From NCBI RefSeq assembly GCF_017581925.1, contig NZ_JAGEVG010000004.1, positions 181,473 to 245,472 of the forward strand: a stretch of 64,000 nt of DNA, given 5' to 3'. Below the pieces are notes generated by a model. That model was not told where the DNA came from. It made no database searches and worked only from the letters and a program-made list of their open reading frames with translations. Every line of letters starts with the position of its first letter. The stretch's first letter is position 1. A program made the translations under genes and the position numbers. Of the stretch, positions 1 through 7,364 are shown in pieces. The DNA is from Gelidibacter pelagius. GTDB lineage: Bacteria; Bacteroidota; Bacteroidia; Flavobacteriales; Flavobacteriaceae.

Positions 1-501
1 GTTCACAAGCCAAACCCATAAGGTACCTCCAAAAGTTCCGGTGTATTCATACCATTGGATCCAAGTGAAATATTCTGAGAATCCATTACCCAAATTCAGC
101 CAAGGCCAAGAAAAATCCCATCCTAAATGCAACTTTTCAAAAGCTATCCATAAGCACATCAAAAACAAAAGACTAATGTTGACGGTAGCACGTTTTGCAA
201 TGCTGTGATAAACCACCATTAGGATGGCCATGAGCATGGAATTCACTAAAATGGCAAAGCTGGCACCAAATACATCGGCGTATTGGAGCCAATTGGTGGT
301 GATGAAATTCCAGATGACAAAACTGATGTAGCTATATCCAAAAATCGATATTTTTTTCCATTTGATATCGGAAAGTCGGACATGACGCTCCACGAATAGA
401 ATCGGCACAAACCCAATAAAGAGCAAGATTGGGAATCCGTAGGTAGGCCATGCAAAAGCTAAAAGTAATCCTGAGAGTATGGCAAAAAGGAAGTTTTTCA
501 T
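1..501 (-). CDS. lnt: Apolipoprotein N-acyltransferase, N-terminal part (runs off the window)
   Basis: I translated this frame by hand from the ATG whose complement is at 499-501. It stays open for 167 codons to the left edge, so the gene continues outside the window. The protein starts MKNFLFAILSGLLLAFAWP and is a run of hydrophobic segments. It then shows the Lnt-type stretch WPWLNLGNGF followed by WIQWYEYTGTFGGTLWVW, like the family pattern for the end of the membrane part. Lnt N-acylates the N-terminal cysteine of lipoproteins in the inner membrane, the last step of lipoprotein maturation. The catalytic Glu-Lys-Cys nitrilase-like domain lies in the missing part, so activity cannot be judged. 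The family assignment rests on the membrane domain only, but the tryptophan-rich motif is distinctive. Confidence 0.82.
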   Translation of the reverse strand, partial: MKNFLFAILSGLLLAFAWPTYGFPILLFIGFVPILFVERHVRLSDIKWKKISIFGYSYISFVIWNFITTNWLQYADVFGASFAILVNSMLMAILMVVYHSIAKRATVNISLLFLMCLWIAFEKLHLGWDFSWPWLNLGNGFSEYFTWIQWYEYTGTFGGTLWVWLVN

Positions 502-988
502 TGGGGAAATTTACGAACAAAAATATTAATTTGGTAGTATGAAATGAGGAATAAGAAATAAGTATTAAGTATCAAGAACCAAGAACCAAGATTCAAGACT
601 GCGGTTCAAAGCTGAGGATTAACGATTGATGATTCAATGGTGTCCGATTAAAATTCAATGATCCTCTAAAAGTCTGACCACTAAAGTCTCTCGGAGAGTT
701 TCTTTAGGATAACTGTCATTATATCTGTTTAGAAAAAAACACAAAATTATGCTAATTCCGTCGAGCTTTAAATTTTAAAATCCACAATTTAAATGCTTTA
801 AGTTTTTTAGGTTTGGTTCTTGATTCTTATAGCGCAGCGGTCTTGACTCTTATATCGGACGCTATTGATTGATGATTAACGATTTAAGATTGCTGATTGT
901 TGATCGTGTTCAGTCATTGAGAATAGATGATCGAAGGTTGATAGTTATGGCTAAACCTCAAAACGAGAAACAAGAAACGACTCCCGGA
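502..988. repeat. Intergenic region with word-like repeats
   Basis: No gene is supported here. The DNA contains runs built from short related words, such as AAGTATCAAGAACCAAGAAC and CAAGATTCAAGACT near 570-600, and GATTGATGATTAACGATT and GATTGCTGATTGTTGATCG near 865-905. The same style of sequence recurs in other gaps of this window. The function is unknown. Confidence 0.5.
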
Positions 989-2086
989 TTACCTAAAAAC
1001 ACTGAAATCCAATTTTAAAGAAAATACGTTGGAATATAAGGCGGCACTTTGGTCGCCAATATCAGTAAATGCATAATCTATTTGGATGCCACGATATTTA
1101 AAACCGACGCCAAAATTAGGTTGAAAGGTCAAGTTTTCTGAATTGTCAAGTTGGAGTTCATTTTGGAAATTGCCGACGCCAGCTCTTAAAAACACCAAGT
1201 CAGTATAACCAAATTCGAATCCTAGGGAAGGCGTAATACTTGCAAAGGAAGTAGAGAGGACATCATTGTTTTGCTCAAATCGTACATTGAGATCCAAAGC
1301 AGTTACCAGAGAATAGTCATAATGGAAAATGAACTTTTTGGACATGCCCAATTGAAGTTTTGGGATGGTCAATTCAGTCGATTCCGGAACTTCCTGATTT
1401 TGACCGGCCACAGCATCTTGAATGTCCGCCAGTTTATCTTTATCAAAAGTCCACGCGTTAAAAGTAGTCGTAATATCCCGAGCCATCAATCCGAATTTCC
1501 AATTGTTTTGCGATTCGAATTGGATGCCCAAATCGAGACCAAATCCCCAAGACGAGGCAAAATCACCAATAATCCTGCGGATGACTTTCGCATTAACACC
1601 ATAACTAAACCCATCCAAAGGAATTTTTCTGGCATAAGAAAACGTCAAACCATAATCGGCAGCTGAGAAGAGACTGATTCTGTCGTAATTAATATTGCCT
1701 TGAGCATCAATCAATTGTGTCGTGTCCAGAATATCATCGACACCGAATCGGATCAACGAAATTCCCACAGCGCTTCTATCATCAAGAGACATGGCAAAGG
1801 CTGCGTAATTGTAATTGGCTATGTTGGCAAAATAACTGGAGTGCATTAAGGCGATTTGACTGTCTTCAAGCATGACCAGTCCCGCTGGGTTCCAATAGCC
1901 TGAGTTCACGTCGGAAGATTGCGATACAACGGCATTGCTCATTCCTAAGGCAGCGGCGTCAACTCCAATATTCATAAACTCATTGGAGTATTTACGCGTA
2001 GTTTGACCATAGGCAAGTATGGACAAGAGGAAGAACGCAACAACTATATTCGTTTTCAATCGCAAAATTTTTACAAAGATGCACAA
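989..2086 (-). CDS. PorV/PorQ-family outer membrane beta-barrel protein
   Basis: The protein has 365 residues. An N-terminal hydrophobic segment ends in LAYGQT, a likely signal peptide, and the mature part begins RKYSNEFMNIGVDAAALGMSNA. This matches the opening of PorV/PorQ (UPF0164) proteins, where a glycine-rich GMxxA stretch leads into SGYWNPAGL. The rest is alternating short strands typical of an FadL-like 14-strand barrel, ending in an aromatic residue plus Arg (VFR). Some family members (PorV) shuttle cargo to the type IX secretion attachment complex, while others (PorQ or PorV2) are less well defined. No other T9SS gene is adjacent, so I do not assign a symbol. The annotated Met may be a few residues upstream of the true start. 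Two further possible starts lie close by in the signal region. Confidence 0.75.
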   Translation of the reverse strand: MCIFVKILRLKTNIVVAFFLLSILAYGQTTRKYSNEFMNIGVDAAALGMSNAVVSQSSDVNSGYWNPAGLVMLEDSQIALMHSSYFANIANYNYAAFAMSLDDRSAVGISLIRFGVDDILDTTQLIDAQGNINYDRISLFSAADYGLTFSYARKIPLDGFSYGVNAKVIRRIIGDFASSWGFGLDLGIQFESQNNWKFGLMARDITTTFNAWTFDKDKLADIQDAVAGQNQEVPESTELTIPKLQLGMSKKFIFHYDYSLVTALDLNVRFEQNNDVLSTSFASITPSLGFEFGYTDLVFLRAGVGNFQNELQLDNSENLTFQPNFGVGFKYRGIQIDYAFTDIGDQSAALYSNVFSLKLDFSVFR

Positions 2087-2378
2087 AAAGTTGAACTAAT
2101 TTCGCTTTTTTGGCGGGATCTCAAGTTTAAAACTTCGACAATTAAGGGCGAATTTGCCTAAGTATAACTTCTTTTAGTTAAACTATAAATCTCTGTAGAT
2201 ATTGTGTTTATCAACGATTTGACGAATGGATGTTGTATTAATTTCCACCGGTGGGTTTTAATGCCCCGAGGTTCTTGATTCCAATGGCGCCAGAAAATTT
2301 CGGCATTTAAGTTTTCAATATTCGCTTATGAGCATATTCTTATAAAAATAGTTTGTTATTTTTACACAAACTTATACC

Positions 2379-3140
2379 ATGGCCATAAAGAAACATCTTC
2401 CCAATATCATTACACTACTCAATTTGTTTTCCGGTAGCATTGCAGTTGTATTAGCCGTGCAAAACTATTTTGTGGCGGCAGCTTTATTCATGTTTTTAGG
2501 AATATTTTTTGACTTCTTTGATGGTCTAGTCGCCAGGAAATTGGATGTACAGAGCGCGTTGGGACTTCAATTGGATTCTTTGGCAGATATGGTCACCAGT
2601 GGTTTGGTGCCAGGGATTGTTATGTTCAAATTACTGAATTGGGCCATAGGTCATCCAGTTGCAGAAAATGCCGATACACTTTGGGACTCCTCAAATATAT
2701 TTGAAGGTCTACATCATTATTCACCATTGGCCTTCATTGGCTTTTTTATCACACTGGCTTCTGCATATCGGTTGGCAACATTTAATCTTGATGAGGAGCA
2801 ACAGGCCTCCTTTAAGGGATTGCCAACGCCTGCAAATGCGCTGATGATTATTTCATTGCCGTTGATCATGGAGTTTCAAAACAGTGATACCATAAATACG
2901 ATCATCTTGAATCCGTGGTTTTTGGTTGCAGTAACTGTTTTAAGCTGCTATTTACTGAATTCAGGCATAAATTTGTTCGCATTGAAATTCAAAGATTGGA
3001 GTTTTAAAACGAATGCGGTGCGTTATGTTTTCATCATTATGAGCATCATATTTATCGTTCTTTTCAAGTTTTTGGCGATTCCATTGATTATTGTTTTTTA
3101 TGTTTTGTTATCTCTGTTTTCAAAATCGCTAACAACATAG
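2379..3140 (+). CDS. pssA: CDP-diacylglycerol-serine O-phosphatidyltransferase
   Basis: The protein has 253 residues and several membrane segments. It carries the complete CDP-alcohol phosphatidyltransferase signature DG-x2-AR-x8-G-x3-D-x3-D: Asp48, Gly49, Ala52, Arg53, Gly62, Asp66 and Asp70. The opening HLPNIITLLNLFSG is typical of PssA. The enzyme transfers phosphatidyl from CDP-diacylglycerol to serine, giving phosphatidylserine, the precursor of phosphatidylethanolamine, in the inner membrane. A candidate -7 element (TATTTTTA, 2357-2364) lies just upstream of the ATG. The next gene, a DUF808 membrane protein, follows in the same direction 56 bp later and could be co-transcribed. Phosphatidylserine synthase is preferred over phosphatidylglycerophosphate synthase because of the overall PssA-like N-terminus. 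Confidence 0.9.
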   Translation: MAIKKHLPNIITLLNLFSGSIAVVLAVQNYFVAAALFMFLGIFFDFFDGLVARKLDVQSALGLQLDSLADMVTSGLVPGIVMFKLLNWAIGHPVAENADTLWDSSNIFEGLHHYSPLAFIGFFITLASAYRLATFNLDEEQQASFKGLPTPANALMIISLPLIMEFQNSDTINTIILNPWFLVAVTVLSCYLLNSGINLFALKFKDWSFKTNAVRYVFIIMSIIFIVLFKFLAIPLIIVFYVLLSLFSKSLTT

Positions 3141-3196
3141 ACCATCATTATTATTTAAATTAACGGCGTATCGTCGTAACTAATTCTTTCAAACTA

Positions 3197-4072
3197 ATGG
3201 GATCAGGTTTTTTTGCACTTTTAGATGATATTGGCGCCCTAATGGATGATGTGGCTTCCATGGCTAAGATTTCAACTAGAAAAACCGCTGGTATTTTAGG
3301 CGATGATTTGGCAGTAAATGCCGAAAAGGCATCTGGATTTGTTGCTTCGCGAGAAATCCCGGTGCTATGGGCCATTACGAAAGGTTCTTTTATCAATAAA
3401 CTTATCATTTTACCGGTGGCCTTTTTATTAAGTGCTTTTTTTCCAGTTGCCGTGACAGTGGTGTTGGTGTTGGGCGGAATTTATTTGGCATACGAAGGTG
3501 CTGAGAAGGCTTATGAATATTTAGTGCCTCATCATCATTCTCCAGCCATTGAAGATAAAGGTGGCATGAGCCCAACCGAGATTGTGGAACTTGAAAAATC
3601 CAAGATTAAATCCGCCATCGTCACCGATTTTATTTTATCCGTAGAAATCGTCATTATTGCCTTGGGTACTGTTATGGGTCTCCCTCTTCTTAATCAGATT
3701 TTGGTGGTCTCCATTGTGGCGCTTATTGCAACCGTGGGTGTGTATGGGATTGTCGCACTTATTGTCAGAATGGACGACTTTGGGTACAGTCTGATTAATT
3801 TCAATGACAAGGATAAAAGTATTTCCGATTTTTTTGGTCATCTTCTGGTCAATGCCTTACCTTGGGTTATCAAAAGTTTAGGTGTTATTGGTACGATTGC
3901 CCTATTGCTTGTGGCCGGTGGAATTTTTGTACATAATCTGGACTTCTTTCATCATTTTTTAGAAACTTGGCCTTCTCTTCTTCGAGAATTTATTGTGGGT
4001 GTCATTTTTGGATTTGTAGCCTTATTAATTTTTAATGGGATAAAAATGTTGGTTGGCATGTTGAAGAAGTGA
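3197..4072 (+). CDS. DUF808 (YedI-type) inner membrane protein
   Basis: The protein has 291 residues. The first 50 are a conserved soluble segment (MGSGFFALLDDIGALMDDVA followed by KISTRKTAGILGDDLAVNA), the hallmark of the DUF808/YedI family. Hydrophobic segments follow at about residues 68-95, 140-190, 220-250 and 262-290. A His-rich patch (PHHHSP) lies near residue 112. The molecular function of this family is not established; members are integral inner membrane proteins. The gene follows pssA after 56 bp on the same strand, so joint transcription is plausible. The start is the ATG directly in front of the conserved GSGFFALLDD motif. Confidence 0.85.
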   Translation: MGSGFFALLDDIGALMDDVASMAKISTRKTAGILGDDLAVNAEKASGFVASREIPVLWAITKGSFINKLIILPVAFLLSAFFPVAVTVVLVLGGIYLAYEGAEKAYEYLVPHHHSPAIEDKGGMSPTEIVELEKSKIKSAIVTDFILSVEIVIIALGTVMGLPLLNQILVVSIVALIATVGVYGIVALIVRMDDFGYSLINFNDKDKSISDFFGHLLVNALPWVIKSLGVIGTIALLLVAGGIFVHNLDFFHHFLETWPSLLREFIVGVIFGFVALLIFNGIKMLVGMLKK

Positions 4073-4303
4073 TTTTTGTAGCAGGAAGGACTTCAACAGT
4101 TTTTCTTCTGCTGAAGTTTGCTGAGTCTAAAAGATTAAGTTTTTTAATTTATATTTACAAGTTGTGTTGATAGGGGGAATTCTTGGTGGGAAACACCAAC
4201 AATAACGTAGTTAGTCTATGAGGTAAAAGAAGTTGATTCAGAGATTATCGTGTATTCAGTCTTCAACACGCATCAGGATCCAAATAAGAAAATCAAATAA
4301 AAA

Positions 4304-4318
4304 AGAGCTTCAAGCTCT
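4304..4318 (-). terminator. Terminator after lptB
   Basis: AGAGC at 4304-4308 pairs with GCTCT at 4314-4318 across a 5-nt loop. On the minus strand the stem is followed by a run of seven T. The hairpin overlaps the lptB stop codon (4317-4319) and probably ends the kpsF-tatC-lptB transcript. Confidence 0.7.
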
Positions 4319-5057
4319 AAAAAAGTATCTTCTTCTTGCGCAATTCAAAATTCTGGCCTAAATATACTTTTCGCACCATTTCATCCGCAGCCAATTCTTC
4401 TGGAATTCCGGCTTTTAAGATATTGCCTTCAAACATTAAATAGGTTCTGTCCGTAATAGCCAGCGTTTCCTGTACGTTGTGATCAGTGATTAAAATCCCA
4501 ATATTTTTTTTGGTCAGTTGGGCTACAATCCGTTGAATGTCTTCCACGGCCACTGGATCCACTCCTGCAAAAGGCTCATCCAATAAAATGAAATTAGGAT
4601 TTGTAGCTAAGGCACGCGCAATTTCAGTTCGGCGGCGTTCACCACCAGATAATAAGTCGCCTCTGCTTTTACGAATATGTCCCAGTCCAAATTCGTCAAT
4701 TAAGGATTCCATTTTATCAAGTTGCTCTTTTTTAGAGAGTTTTGTCATTTGCAATACGCTTAAAATATTGTCTTCAATGCTCAACTTTCGAAAAACGGAT
4801 GCTTCTTGTGCCAAATAACCAATCCCATGTTGGGCACGTTTGTACATTGGATATTTGGTGATTTCTTTATTGTCCAAAAAGATTTTGCCGCCATTGGGCT
4901 TGATTAAGCCAACAATCATATAAAAAGAGGTGGTTTTGCCAGCACCATTTGGGCCGAGCAAGCCCACAATCTCACCCTGATTGACTTCTAAAGAAACATC
5001 CTTGACCACTTGACGTCCACCGTAGGACTTCATTAAATTTGTTGCGCTTAACTTCAT
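4317..5057 (-). CDS. lptB: LPS export ABC transporter ATP-binding protein
   Basis: The protein has 246 residues, full length for LptB. It has Walker [10 protein letters not shown] at 35-43, the Q-loop region around YLAQEASVF (81-89), signature LSGGERRR at 136-143, Walker B FILLDEP with Asp160 and Glu161, and the switch histidine in [26 protein letters not shown] is typical of LptB rather than other ABC ATPases. It powers extraction of LPS from the inner membrane together with LptF, LptG and LptC. It is the last gene of a minus-strand cluster that begins with kpsF, whose product makes the precursor of Kdo in the LPS core, so both ends of the cluster serve LPS. A hairpin terminator overlaps its stop codon. 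Confidence 0.95.
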   Translation of the reverse strand: MKLSATNLMKSYGGRQVVKDVSLEVNQGEIVGLLGPNGAGKTTSFYMIVGLIKPNGGKIFLDNKEITKYPMYKRAQHGIGYLAQEASVFRKLSIEDNILSVLQMTKLSKKEQLDKMESLIDEFGLGHIRKSRGDLLSGGERRRTEIARALATNPNFILLDEPFAGVDPVAVEDIQRIVAQLTKKNIGILITDHNVQETLAITDRTYLMFEGNILKAGIPEELAADEMVRKVYLGQNFELRKKKILF

Positions 5058-5131
5058 AGCTTCATTTGTAAGGCTAAAAATAGTAAAATCATAGAGGACA
5101 CCTAATAATCCAATTCCTTTTTATAAAAAGT

Positions 5132-5482
5132 TTAACCTTGAGCTTCTAAAGCTTCCCAAAATTCGTAAGCCCTACGAAGATGCGGAATCACAATGGTGCC
5201 GCCCACCAACGTGGCTATGCCGAGTGCTTCGTTGATTTCAGCTTTGGTAAGTCCTTGTTTGTAGCTTGTTTCCAAGTGGTATTTAATGCAATCATCACAT
5301 CGCAATACTGTAGAAGCCACCAAACCCAAGAGTTCTTTGGTTTTGACGTCCAATGCACCTTCTGCATAGGCATTGGTGTCGAGATTAAAAATCCGCTTGA
5401 TGATCTTGTTATTGCCATCGCCTAAAATTTTATCGTTCATTTTGGTGCGATAGTCATTAAACTCATTTACAATATCAGACAT
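5132..5482 (-). CDS. Carboxymuconolactone decarboxylase/AhpD-like protein
   Basis: The protein has 116 residues, all alpha-helical in appearance. It contains the AhpD-like core CDDC-x3-H (RCDDCIKYH), with a preceding conserved Glu in KTKELLGLVAS. This is the redox-active CxxC arrangement of the carboxymuconolactone decarboxylase superfamily. Such proteins can act as peroxidase partners or thiol oxidoreductases; true decarboxylase activity is not implied. Its start overlaps the end of tatC by 8 bp, so the two are almost certainly translated from one mRNA. lptB follows after 74 bp. The physiological substrate cannot be told from sequence. Confidence 0.85.
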   Translation of the reverse strand: MSDIVNEFNDYRTKMNDKILGDGNNKIIKRIFNLDTNAYAEGALDVKTKELLGLVASTVLRCDDCIKYHLETSYKQGLTKAEINEALGIATLVGGTIVIPHLRRAYEFWEALEAQG

Positions 5483-6311
5483 GTTTCTTGTTTTTACGTT
5501 TTTCTTGTCGCTTTTGGTTTCTCACCACGATGGCGGAAATATAGATACTTACTTGATACAATACTAAAATAGGAATGGCGACAATCACCTGACTTGCCAC
5601 ATCTGGAGGTGTGATGACTGCAGAAATAATCAGAACGCCCACCAAAGCGTATTTTCTATATTTTTTAAGAATCTGTGGGGTAACGAGGCCAACCTTGGTC
5701 AGAAAATAGATAATGATTGGCAATTCAAATACAAATCCTGCCGCAATAGAGGAGGATCTCACTAAGCTGATATAGGAACTGATATCAAATTGGTTTGTAA
5801 TTTCACTACTTACAGAATAGGTGCCTAAAAAGTTGATGGATAACGGGGTAATGACATAATAGCCAAACAATACACCCATAAAGAACAATAAAGATGATAC
5901 GACAATAAAGCCACGGGAGTTTTTGCGTTCATTTTCCAAAAGTCCAGGGCTAATAAAGCTCCAGAGCTGATAGATGATATAAGGGAATGCAATGATGAAC
6001 CCAGCAAAAATAGAGGTCCAGATATCGGCGGAAAATTGGCCACCCATCGTTCTACTTTGAATGGTAAACGGAAATGCATCCGCACAAAATGTAGAATCGA
6101 TATTTAAAAACGTTGATAGTTTACACAGATATTTATACGTAGGGAAATCCATGCTTTTCGGACCGAAAATAATGACATCGAAAATCCATCGTGAAAAAAT
6201 GAATGCAACTGATCCTGCAATAACAATGCTTAAAGTAATCCGGATGAGGTGCCAGCGTAAGTCTTCGAGATGGTCTAAAAAGGACATCTCATTGGAAGTT
6301 GTTTTTGTCAT
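5475..6311 (-). CDS. tatC: Sec-independent protein translocase TatC
   Basis: The protein has 278 residues with six predicted membrane helices. The N-terminus MSFLDHLEDLRWHLIR is the conserved TatC cytoplasmic motif that binds the twin-arginine signal. Later conserved parts are FGYYVITPLSINFL, a FELPIIIYFL helix with the conserved Glu, and YRKYALVGVLIISAVITPPD. TatC is the signal-recognition subunit of the Tat translocase, which exports folded proteins. A small insertion of about 50 residues (the Lys- and Cys-containing stretch at about 60-100) sits in the first periplasmic loop. Its start overlaps the kpsF stop by one base, and its end overlaps the next gene by 8 bp. tatA is not in the window. 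Confidence 0.95.
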   Translation of the reverse strand: MTKTTSNEMSFLDHLEDLRWHLIRITLSIVIAGSVAFIFSRWIFDVIIFGPKSMDFPTYKYLCKLSTFLNIDSTFCADAFPFTIQSRTMGGQFSADIWTSIFAGFIIAFPYIIYQLWSFISPGLLENERKNSRGFIVVSSLLFFMGVLFGYYVITPLSINFLGTYSVSSEITNQFDISSYISLVRSSSIAAGFVFELPIIIYFLTKVGLVTPQILKKYRKYALVGVLIISAVITPPDVASQVIVAIPILVLYQVSIYISAIVVRNQKRQEKRKNKKHV

Positions 6312-7276
6312 TAGATAATTCCTTCTTTGATAAGATCATGTAGATGCACTACACCAGCATACTTGCCTTCATTTTCTACCAAAAGTTGTGAGATTCCATT
6401 AGTTTCCATTTGCTCCAATGCATCGACGGCCATCGCATTTTCATCTATTGTTTTGGGGTTGGAACTCATGATGTCTTTTGCGGTCAAGTGAATAAAGGCG
6501 TCGCTCTTGGTGAGCATTCGTCTTAAATCGCCATCAGTAATGATGCCGATGATTTTTTCGTCTTCCACAACAGCTGTCACACCCAGCATTTTTTCGGAAA
6601 TTTCAACAATGACCTGTTTCACATTGGTATCTATACCTACTTGAGGTTTTTGATTAACGGAGGATAGATCGTTCACTCGTAAATACAAACGCTTACCCAA
6701 GGCACCACCGGGATGGTATTTGGCAAAATCCTTACTTGAAAATCCTCTTAATTCCACCAGGCAAATAGCAAGGGCATCACCCATAACCAATTGCGCAGTG
6801 GTACTGGTTGTGGGGGCTAAGTTATTTGGGCAGGCTTCCTGCTCAACGTGAGTATTTAAAACATAGTCCGCTTGTTGCCCCAAATAGGATGTTATGTTTC
6901 CAGTGATGGCAATCATTTTGTTCTTGGCGCTTTTCAATAAAGGGATTAAAACCTTTATTTCTGGCGTATTCCCGCTTTTAGATATACAAATCACCACATC
7001 ATCTTGCAAAACAAGTCCTAAATCGCCATGAATGGCATCTGCAGCATGCATAAAAACAGCTGGTGTACCTGTGGAGTTTAATGTGGCTACGATTTTATTG
7101 GCAATAATGGCACTTTTTCCTATGCCTGTGATAATGACCCTTCCTTTTGAGTTGTAAATAAGTTCTACGGCATCAGCAAAGTCGTCAGTCAATAAATTGG
7201 CAAGATTGGAGATAGCAGAACTCTCTAAGTCAATGGTCTTTTTTGCAGTGTTTAGGATCGAATTTTTAATATTCAA
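6311..7276 (-). CDS. kpsF: D-arabinose 5-phosphate isomerase (KpsF/GutQ/KdsD family)
   Basis: The protein has 321 residues, the usual family length. An N-terminal SIS domain (about 35-170) contains GRVIITGIGKSAIIANK and the conserved FMHAADAIHGDLG, where the histidine belongs to the active site. Two CBS domains follow (about 205-260 and 270-320). The enzyme interconverts ribulose 5-phosphate and arabinose 5-phosphate, the first committed step to Kdo of the LPS inner core. It is the first gene of the minus-strand cluster with tatC and lptB, sharing one base with tatC. It is divergent from recQ across an 88-bp gap. Confidence 0.92.
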   Translation of the reverse strand: MNIKNSILNTAKKTIDLESSAISNLANLLTDDFADAVELIYNSKGRVIITGIGKSAIIANKIVATLNSTGTPAVFMHAADAIHGDLGLVLQDDVVICISKSGNTPEIKVLIPLLKSAKNKMIAITGNITSYLGQQADYVLNTHVEQEACPNNLAPTTSTTAQLVMGDALAICLVELRGFSSKDFAKYHPGGALGKRLYLRVNDLSSVNQKPQVGIDTNVKQVIVEISEKMLGVTAVVEDEKIIGIITDGDLRRMLTKSDAFIHLTAKDIMSSNPKTIDENAMAVDALEQMETNGISQLLVENEGKYAGVVHLHDLIKEGII

Positions 7277-7294
7277 AATTTATTGATTTTTGGG

Positions 7295-7326
7295 TTTGAT
7301 GCATCTAAAGAATTTTAGTATCTTTA
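7295..7326 (+). promoter_or_regulatory. Candidate recQ promoter
   Basis: TTTG at 7295-7298 and TATCTTTA at 7319-7326 are separated by 20 nt. This fits the Bacteroidota primary sigma pattern TTTG-N19-TAnnTTTG with one mismatch. The recQ ATG follows at 7365. Confidence 0.55.
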
Positions 7327-7364
7327 ATCCAATGCAAATGTATATAAAATACTAATAGGGATTA

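Noticed and set aside
1271..1666. A 131-codon plus-strand frame within the PorV-like gene
   Set aside because: It is the antisense shadow of a clear barrel gene.
2160..2245. Short minus-strand protein-like piece (IRQIVDKHNIYRDL)
   Set aside because: Too short, no start, and no way to tell a remnant from chance.
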